A model generated the notes under the pieces. That model was not told the origin of the DNA. It worked only from the letters and a program-made list of their open reading frames with translations, and did no database searches. From Anaerolineaceae bacterium UBA6801 (GTDB lineage: Bacteria > Chloroflexota > Anaerolineae > Anaerolineales > Anaerolineaceae), in NCBI GenBank assembly GCA_002452315.1, contig DKFH01000064.1, positions 1-9,157 of the forward strand: a DNA stretch of 9,157 nt. The letters run 5' to 3'. This document shows, one piece after another, positions 1-5,119 of this stretch. Both the position numbers and the translations under genes were made by a program. How positions within the stretch are numbered: the stretch's first letter is position 1; every line of letters starts with the position of its first letter.

Positions 1-93
1 CCGTTCGCCCTGGGCGGGGTTTACTTTATTGTTCGGCGTTATTTGGCCAGGCTGCGGGCTGAGCAGGAAACGTTTCATCAAAAAGAGGAATGA
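1..93 (+). CDS. C-terminal end of an unidentified membrane protein (partial)
   Basis: Frame 1 is open from the window edge to a TGA at 91-93 and gives the last 30 residues of a protein. The fragment starts with a hydrophobic stretch (PFALGGVYFIV), the likely end of a transmembrane helix. A basic patch (RRYLARLR) and a polar, glutamate-rich tail follow. This fits a membrane protein whose last helix is followed by a short cytoplasmic tail, with the arginines on the inside. The family cannot be recognised from so little. The next gene remnant is an ABC transporter ATPase, so a transporter subunit is possible, but that is only context. Confidence 0.55.
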   Translation, partial: PFALGGVYFIVRRYLARLRAEQETFHQKEE

Positions 94-194
94 AGACACA
101 GACACTGATCAAGCGGCTTTTTAATAAAATATCTGTAACTGCCACTCAGGATTGACATTGATGGTTTGATGTGAGCATTGACTGGAAAGACATG

Positions 195-455
195 ATGAAC
201 AAATCACCTGTGATAATAACTGAAGGATTGGCCCGCTGTTTTGGCGATATCACCGCGGTGGATGACCTCAATTTGACGATCTGCCCGGGGGAGGTATTGG
301 GTTTCTTGGGGCATAACGGCGCCGGCAAGACGACCACCGTTCGGCTGTTGAATGGTGTGCTGACCCCTACAGCAGGGACGGCCAGGGTGCTGGGCCTGGA
401 CCCGGCCGTAGACGAAGCGGAATTGCACAAGACCGTGAAGAGCAATTATAATTGA
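195..455 (+). pseudogene. Truncated ABC transporter ATP-binding protein (N-terminal remnant)
   Basis: The reading frame begins like a normal ABC-2-type export ATPase. It has an A-loop/β-strand region (ITEGLARCFGDITAVDDL), then a perfect Walker A, GHNGAGKTT, encoded at about 309-335, then the usual stretch LLNGVLTPTAGTARVLGLDP. It stops after about 86 residues with an unrelated tail (KSNYN). The Q-loop, ABC signature, Walker B and H-loop are missing, and no other frame downstream restores them. Intact family members are usually 230-320 residues, so this product could not hydrolyse ATP. I chose ATG 195 because GGAAAG at 184-189 lies five bases upstream. An in-frame GTG at 171 has no ribosome binding site. 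The loss of similarity around 430-440 suggests a deletion or rearrangement joining it to the tryptophanase upstream region. A mis-assembly is the other possibility. Confidence 0.75.
423..452 (+). promoter_or_regulatory. Candidate σ70 promoter for the tryptophanase gene
   Basis: A perfect TATAAT at 447-452 sits inside the 12-base palindrome CAATTATAATTG (443-454). A weak -35 (TTGCAC, 423-428) lies 18 bases upstream. Transcription would start near 459 and leave a leader of about 65 bases before the ATG at 525. The -10 overlaps the aberrant tail of the ABC ATPase remnant, so that tail may really be the regulatory region of the downstream gene. The 12-base palindrome could also bind a dimeric regulator. 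The -10 is convincing and the -35 is not. Confidence 0.4.
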
Positions 456-524
456 GGCTGGTCATTCGGCTTATCACCTGACGAGTGACCCCAACCAACC
501 GATCCAAACCAGGAGAACCCACCC

Positions 525-1904
525 ATGCCCATTCCCTTTGTTGAACCTTTTCGAATCAAGGTCGTTGAACCGATCAAGCAAACCACCCGAGCCGCCCGCG
601 AGCAGATCCTCGCACAGGCTCACAACAACCTGTTTGGCGTGGCGGCCGAAGATGTGTTTATCGATTTTCTGACCGATTCGGGCACCAACGCCATGAGCGA
701 CCGGCAGTGGTCGGCCATGATGGTCGGCGATGAATCCTACGCCGGCGCACGCAGTTTTGCCAACTTTGAACGAGCGGTGCAGGAGGTGCTCGGGTTCCCG
801 CAGGTGCTGCCAACCCACCAGGGCCGCGGCGCTGAAGGGATCCTGTTCAAGACGCTGGTGAAAGCCGGGCAATTTGTGCCCAACAACCGCCATTTTGACA
901 CCACCCAGGCCAATTTGCTGGCTTTAGGTGCTAACCCGGTTGACCTGGTGGTGGATGAAGCGGCAGACCCCAGCAGCGACCTGCCCTTCAAGGGCAATAT
1001 GGATGTGGCTAAACTGGAGCACTTCATCCAGGAAACCGGCCCGGAGAACATCCCCCTGGGCATGTTGACCGTGACCAACAATTCTGCGGCCGGCCAGCCC
1101 GTGTCAATGGCAAATATCAAAGCCACTGCGGAGCTTTACCGTCGCTATGGCATCCCTTTCTTCATCGACGCCTGTCGCTTTGCCGAGAACGCCTGGTTTA
1201 TCAAGAACCGCGAGCCGGGCTATGCCGAGCGATCCGTGGGTGAGATTGCCGTGGAGATGTTCTCCTATGCCGATGGCTGCACGATGAGCGCCAAGAAGGA
1301 CGCCATCGTCAATATCGGCGGGTTCCTGGCCTGCCGGGATGAGGACCTCAAGCTCAGGTTAGCGCAGTACCTGATCATCCAGGAGGGCTTCCCGACCTAT
1401 GGCGGCCTGGCCGGCCGAGACCTGGAGGCCATTGCCGTCGGCCTGCGGGAGGGTGTCTCTGAGGACTACCTGGCTTACCGCGAACGCCATACTGCCTACC
1501 TGGGAGAAGTGCTGCTTGCAGCAGGGATGAGCGTATACCTGCCGACCGGCGGGCATGCCGTGTATGTGGATGCCGGCCGGACCCTGCCGCATATTCCCCC
1601 GGCGCAGTTCCCCGGGGTGGCCCTGGCGAACATGCTTTATATTGAAGGCGGTGTGCGCACGGTGGAGATCGGCAGCCTGATGTTCTCGCATCCTGACCCC
1701 CTGACCGGGGAGATTATCCCCGCGCCCAATGAGCTGGTACGCTTTGCCATCCCGCGCCGGGTGTACACCCGCAGCCACCTGGATTACGTCGGTGAGGTGG
1801 CTGTTGAAGTGGTCAAACGGGCAAAAGACATTCGCGGGCTGGAGGTCACCTGGGCGCCGGAGCTGCTGCGGCACTTCATCGCGCGGCTGGATTGGGTCGA
1901 TTGA
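525..1904 (+). CDS. tnaA: Tryptophanase (tryptophan indole-lyase), PLP-dependent
   Basis: This 459-residue cytoplasmic enzyme of the β-eliminating lyase family (fold type I PLP enzymes) should split L-tryptophan into indole, pyruvate and ammonia. By family alignment from memory, the PLP lysine is K258 in SAKKD. Phosphate contacts are Q99 and R101 (THQGRG), and the pyridine-nitrogen aspartate is D215 with R218 (FIDACR). The general-acid tyrosine is Y72. The potassium site is G53, E70 and N263. Substrate-choosing residues are of the tryptophanase kind: D125 in FDTTQ (Thr in tyrosine phenol-lyase), F289 in EGFPTYGG (Met in that enzyme), I382 in VEIG (Arg in that enzyme) and H450 in RHF (Phe in that enzyme). 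Overall length and several framework segments look like tyrosine phenol-lyase instead. The start is supported by AGGAG at 511-515, nine bases upstream. No Trp-containing TnaC-like leader peptide precedes it, and no tryptophan permease follows. Confidence 0.93.
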   Translation: MPIPFVEPFRIKVVEPIKQTTRAAREQILAQAHNNLFGVAAEDVFIDFLTDSGTNAMSDRQWSAMMVGDESYAGARSFANFERAVQEVLGFPQVLPTHQGRGAEGILFKTLVKAGQFVPNNRHFDTTQANLLALGANPVDLVVDEAADPSSDLPFKGNMDVAKLEHFIQETGPENIPLGMLTVTNNSAAGQPVSMANIKATAELYRRYGIPFFIDACRFAENAWFIKNREPGYAERSVGEIAVEMFSYADGCTMSAKKDAIVNIGGFLACRDEDLKLRLAQYLIIQEGFPTYGGLAGRDLEAIAVGLREGVSEDYLAYRERHTAYLGEVLLAAGMSVYLPTGGHAVYVDAGRTLPHIPPAQFPGVALANMLYIEGGVRTVEIGSLMFSHPDPLTGEIIPAPNELVRFAIPRRVYTRSHLDYVGEVAVEVVKRAKDIRGLEVTWAPELLRHFIARLDWVD

Positions 1905-1961
1905 CCCTCTGCCTGAGTTTTCGCTAGTTAAAGGAGAATGAACAATAGAATGGGAATATAG

Positions 1962-2070
1962 GGACTGCGCAGCGTCCTGACGAGGGAAGAATGTGGTGAG
2001 CACAACCGAGGTGCGCACCTTGCCCGATATTTGCGTGCAAATTTTGGTAAGACAAAGACCTGCTGCAGGT
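1962..2070. other. Non-coding stretch with a series of short dyads
   Basis: The gap between tryptophanase and the lipoprotein gene (1905-2186) has no convincing gene. It holds four short inverted repeats: GGAC/GTCC around an 8-base loop (1962-1977), the perfect palindrome AGGTGCGCACCT (2009-2020), ATTTGC-GT-GCAAAT (2029-2042), and ACCTGC-T-GCAGGT (2058-2070). The third is followed by only four T residues and could be a weak terminator for tnaA. The set might be protein-binding dyads, a structured RNA, or chance. A Shine-Dalgarno-like AAAGGAG at 1930-1936 has only a seven-codon frame after it. Confidence 0.3.
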
Positions 2071-2097
2071 AAAAAATTCCTCAAACCTTAATTAATC

Positions 2098-2126
2098 TTG
2101 ACAATAATATAAAATTGTTATAAGAT
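2098..2126 (+). promoter_or_regulatory. Candidate σ70 promoter for the lipoprotein-peptidase operon
   Basis: A consensus TTGACA at 2098-2103 is followed at a 17-base spacing by TAAGAT (2121-2126). An alternative -10 is TATAAG at 2119-2124, with a 15-base spacing. The surroundings are strongly AT-rich, unlike the genes on either side. Transcription would start near 2133 and leave a leader of about 55 bases before the ATG at 2187. Confidence 0.6.
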
Positions 2127-2186
2127 TCATTTAATGTTATCACACTGTTATTATTTCAATTTTATGGTTCATAAAGGCGGTTTAAA

Positions 2187-2636
2187 ATGAAATATCGCCC
2201 TTATTTATTGTTGGTCATTGGGCTATTGGCTATCCTATTGTTGACAAATTGTTCCCCGGCAGACCCGGGCGGGTTACCCCCAACAGAAATGACCCAGGGA
2301 GGCGGTGATATTGATGCATCCCCGCTAGCCGCGGGTGTTCAGGACGTTGAGGGGGTGGTGTTAAGCGGCGGTGATCAAACGGCGGAGGGCTTGCTGGACG
2401 CACCGCGCACGTTTGCCTACGAGGTGCAACTCGATTCCGGTGCGGTCATTACCATAACTTACACTGCCTATCCGCCCTCGCCTGCTGGGGAAAATCAACC
2501 CCAGCCGCGTTTGGAATTTCAGGATGGCGTCATTAACCCGGGTAATCGTATCTCTGCGCGGGGGACCTATGATCCGGCCACCACAACGCTGACCGTGGAA
2601 GCAGACTCGGATTTTATCGAAACGTTTAGTGAGTGA
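2187..2636 (+). CDS. Small secreted lipoprotein of unknown function
   Basis: This 149-residue protein has a lipoprotein signal: a basic start (MKYR), a hydrophobic core at about residues 6-20, and the lipobox-like LTNC with C22 as the lipidated residue. Asn before the cysteine is atypical but tolerable. A low-complexity Gly/Pro linker (about 25-48) follows, then a β-rich domain (about 50-149) with alternating hydrophobics. It includes the pattern PGNRISARGTYDPATTTLTV, which recalls small OB-like or β-barrel domains; that likeness is an impression, not an identification. The start is supported by AAAGGCGG at 2173-2180. The M6 peptidase gene begins 12 bases after the stop, so the two are probably co-transcribed and both exported. 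A role in helping, anchoring or restraining the peptidase is possible but unproven. Confidence 0.75.
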   Translation: MKYRPYLLLVIGLLAILLLTNCSPADPGGLPPTEMTQGGGDIDASPLAAGVQDVEGVVLSGGDQTAEGLLDAPRTFAYEVQLDSGAVITITYTAYPPSPAGENQPQPRLEFQDGVINPGNRISARGTYDPATTTLTVEADSDFIETFSE

Positions 2637-2648
2637 TGTAAGGACAAA

Positions 2649-4868
2649 GTGTTGAAAAAAAGAAATGTTGTAATTATCCTTGGCTTGCTGCTTGGGCTGG
2701 CGCTGGCAGGTCTGTGGATGAGTCCTGTTATGGCTGCCCCCGCTGCGCCCATTGTTCATGAGCTCACCCAGCCTGATGGGTCTACGTTTGTGGCCCGGCA
2801 ATGGGGGGATGAGTGGTCTAACGGCTATGAGACCCTGGCGGGTTACACGATCCTGCAAAACCTGGACGGATGGTGGGTGTATGCAGAACAAGCGCCAGAC
2901 GAGTCGTTGCAACTCATGCATACCGACGAAGGGGATTTAATTGTGGGCCGGTCTGTGCCTGAAAATATACCGCTCCGCTTGCGGCCACCAAGAAGTGTTC
3001 CGGAATCAGCCCTGGTTTATTCCTCCGGAGACCGGGCGCAAAACTCCGGCAGCCATCCCACCCTGGTGATCCTGGCCAGTTTCAGCGATCGCAACGGCAC
3101 CTATACTGCAGCAAATTTTGCCTCAAGCTTTTTTGGGGCCACCAACAGCGTTAAAGATTATTATCTCAAGGCTTCATTCAATCAATTGACGATTGCCCCG
3201 GCGGCTGAGACGCACGGCACAAGCAATGACGGTGTGGTTGGTTGGCTCAACCTTGGATATCCCCATCCCAATACCGGTACAAGCACAGGTTTGGCCAATC
3301 AACAAATCGTTAAAGATGCCTTGATCGCAGCGGACCTCTATGTCAACTTTGCGGCCTTTGATACGGACGGCAATGGGTATATTTCCTACGATGAATTACA
3401 CATCATTGTGGTGGTGGCCGGTTATGAACGGGCTTACAGCAACAACTCTCCCAGCGTTTGGGCGCACCACTGGAGTCTTAACTCGGTAGGTCCCCCTGTG
3501 CTGGATGGCAAGACGATCGGTGATTACAACTACAATGGCGGGTATGCTCAATTTGGCGAAATTCATTTAGACCACCAGGCGACTATCGGCATCATGATCC
3601 ACGAGCTGGGGCATGACCTCACCTGGCCGGATCTTTATGATATTGATTTTTCATCAGAGGGTGTGGGCAATTGGTCCATCATGGGCGGCGGCAGCTGGAA
3701 TTACACCAGCGGTACTTACCAAGGCAGCAAACCGGCCCTGCCGGATGCGTTTTTAAAATACTACCAGGGCTGGATCACGCCGACCCAGGTATCCGGCACT
3801 CTGACGGGCGCGTCCATCCCCCAGGCTGCCACCAATGCCTCGGCGTTCCTGCTGGGGCCGAACCCCAACGGCGTGGATTGGGATTTTAACGTGTCTTCGG
3901 GTGTTGGGGAGTATTTCCTGGTAGAAAACCGGCAGCTCACAGAATATGATACTGGTTTGCCGGGATGCGGGTTATTAATCTGGCATATTGACGAGAGTGT
4001 CACTTCCAGCAATTCAGCCAACGCCAATGAAAACTATCCCCTGGTTAAACTGATGGAGGCGGATGGCCTAAACCAATTGAAATTAGGGATAAATCGCGGC
4101 GACGCAGGGGACCCGTTCCCCGGCTTGAGCACCAATCGGACCTTTAATTACAGCTCAACCCCCAACAGCCGGCTGTATAGTGGCGCAGACAGCCTGGCGG
4201 CGGTGACCAATATCAGCGATTGCGCCCCAACGATGACCGCCAATCTGACCTACAGCGGGGTCTCCGTCCCCGCCGCGCCGACCGGGGTGACCGCTTCCGA
4301 CGGGACCTTCCAGGATAGAGTGCGGGTGTCGTGGACCGCCTCCAGCGGTGCGACCTATTATCAGGTATTCAGAAATACCAGCAGCAGCCATTCCGGCGAG
4401 ACAACCCTCACCAGCAGCATTGGTAGCAGCCCGTATGATGATACTTCGGCCGCAGCCGGGCAGACCTATTATTATTGGGTCAAGGCCTGCAATTCGGCCG
4501 GGTGTTCGGGGTATTCGGCCTATAACACTGGCTATAGAGCCGCGAGCGCCCCTCCTGCCCCGACCGGGGTGACCGCTTCCGACGGGACCTTCCTGGATAG
4601 AGTGCGGGTGTCGTGGATCGCCTCCAGCGGTGCGACCTATTATCAGGTATTCAGAAATACCAGCAACAGCCATGACGGTGAGACGACCCTTCCCGCCAGC
4701 CCACCCGGCAGCCCATTTGACGATCTGGAAGTCGTGTTAGGGCAGCTATATTATTACTGGGTCACAGCCTGCAATTCGGCCGGATGTTCGGGGTATTCTG
4801 CAGTAGCCACGGGGCAGCTTGGCGAGTTCAGCAGTTTTGAGGTTTTCCTGCCGTTGATGATCAAATAA
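2649..4868 (+). CDS. Secreted M6-family (immune inhibitor A-like) zinc metallopeptidase with two fibronectin III domains
   Basis: This 739-residue exported protease probably digests extracellular protein. It has a Sec signal peptide (about 1-29, cleaved near VMA|A) and an N-terminal propeptide-like region (about 35-110) containing QPDGSTFVARQWGDEW, typical of M6 proteins. The catalytic domain (about 135-530) has the zinc motif HELGH at 318-322 (E319 catalytic) followed by WPDLYD, which probably supplies a further ligand, and GVGNWSIMGGGSW (338-350), a family hallmark. A perfect EF-hand-like calcium loop, DTDGNGYISYDE, lies at 238-249. Two fibronectin type III repeats follow (about 541-628 and 636-722). 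The last residues, FEVFLPLMIK, resemble a tail I recall from other Chloroflexota exoproteins. GTG 2649 and TTG 2652 are both possible starts; AAGGA at 2640-2644 is four and seven bases away, respectively, so TTG may be the true one. Substrate specificity is unknown. Confidence 0.9.
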   Translation: MLKKRNVVIILGLLLGLALAGLWMSPVMAAPAAPIVHELTQPDGSTFVARQWGDEWSNGYETLAGYTILQNLDGWWVYAEQAPDESLQLMHTDEGDLIVGRSVPENIPLRLRPPRSVPESALVYSSGDRAQNSGSHPTLVILASFSDRNGTYTAANFASSFFGATNSVKDYYLKASFNQLTIAPAAETHGTSNDGVVGWLNLGYPHPNTGTSTGLANQQIVKDALIAADLYVNFAAFDTDGNGYISYDELHIIVVVAGYERAYSNNSPSVWAHHWSLNSVGPPVLDGKTIGDYNYNGGYAQFGEIHLDHQATIGIMIHELGHDLTWPDLYDIDFSSEGVGNWSIMGGGSWNYTSGTYQGSKPALPDAFLKYYQGWITPTQVSGTLTGASIPQAATNASAFLLGPNPNGVDWDFNVSSGVGEYFLVENRQLTEYDTGLPGCGLLIWHIDESVTSSNSANANENYPLVKLMEADGLNQLKLGINRGDAGDPFPGLSTNRTFNYSSTPNSRLYSGADSLAAVTNISDCAPTMTANLTYSGVSVPAAPTGVTASDGTFQDRVRVSWTASSGATYYQVFRNTSSSHSGETTLTSSIGSSPYDDTSAAAGQTYYYWVKACNSAGCSGYSAYNTGYRAASAPPAPTGVTASDGTFLDRVRVSWIASSGATYYQVFRNTSNSHDGETTLPASPPGSPFDDLEVVLGQLYYYWVTACNSAGCSGYSAVATGQLGEFSSFEVFLPLMIK
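4278..4391 (+). repeat. First copy of a 114-base direct repeat in fibronectin III domain 1
   Basis: This stretch encodes the N-terminal half of the first fibronectin III domain, from about PTGVTAS to FRNTSSSH. It is repeated at 4560-4673, exactly 282 bases (94 codons) downstream, with only three mismatches by eye. A second conserved block, about 4467-4520 against 4749-4802, has about four mismatches. The sequence between the two blocks is clearly diverged. Confidence 0.9.
4560..4673 (+). repeat. Second copy of the 114-base direct repeat in fibronectin III domain 2
   Basis: This copy lies 282 bases after 4278-4391, in the same frame. It differs at three bases: CAG/CTG, ACC/ATC and AGC/AAC. 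It encodes the N-terminal half of the second fibronectin III domain and points to a recent in-frame domain duplication or gene conversion. Confidence 0.9.
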
Positions 4869-4883
4869 GGGCCAAATGGCGTT

Positions 4884-4932
4884 CCGCTCAACCGACCAGC
4901 CATGCGGACATCATGGGCGGTTTGTTGAGTGG
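4884..4932 (+). other. Long imperfect hairpin just after the M6 peptidase gene
   Basis: CCGCTCAAC (4884-4892) can pair with GTTGAGTGG (4924-4932) over nine positions with one G-U pair. Inside it, CCATG (4900-4904) pairs with CATGG (4912-4916) around a seven-base loop. It begins 15 bases after the stop codon. No T-run follows, so it is not a classical rho-independent terminator. It may be a 3' stabilising structure or a weak terminator. The rest of the 4869-5119 spacer shows no gene. Confidence 0.35.
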
Positions 4933-5037
4933 TAACTTGATATAGCGAAAGATCCTATTTTGGGGACAGCGATCTCAAGAAAATGAACTATTAACATCAA
5001 ACTTGCTTGAATGATCTGCAATACCTCCTTCAGGCTG

Positions 5038-5065
5038 TTGGCATCGGGAAATATTAAGGTAAAAT
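5038..5065 (+). promoter_or_regulatory. Candidate σ70 promoter for uvrB
   Basis: TTGGCA (5038-5043) and TAAAAT (5060-5065) each match the consensus at five of six positions and are 16 bases apart. Transcription would start near 5072, giving a leader of about 48 bases before uvrB. I see no GAAC-N4-GTTC-type or CTGT-N8-ACAG-type LexA box in the spacer, so SOS control is not evident. Confidence 0.5.
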
Positions 5066-5119
5066 GCTGATCTAAGCAACACAACCTTATTCTCCACCGT
5101 AATTTCCAGGACCAACCCC

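Noticed and set aside
456..524. TnaC-like leader peptide before tryptophanase
   Set aside because: I looked for a short frame with a Trp codon and a rho-type pause region in the leader and found none.
1359..2084. 241-codon minus-strand frame overlapping the end of tryptophanase
   Set aside because: It is mostly antisense to conserved coding sequence. The part outside tnaA has no recognisable domain and no ribosome binding site was found for it.
4155..4673. Minus-strand frame with repeated Gly/Ile/Arg-rich segments
   Set aside because: The repetition is the antisense image of the fibronectin III duplication.
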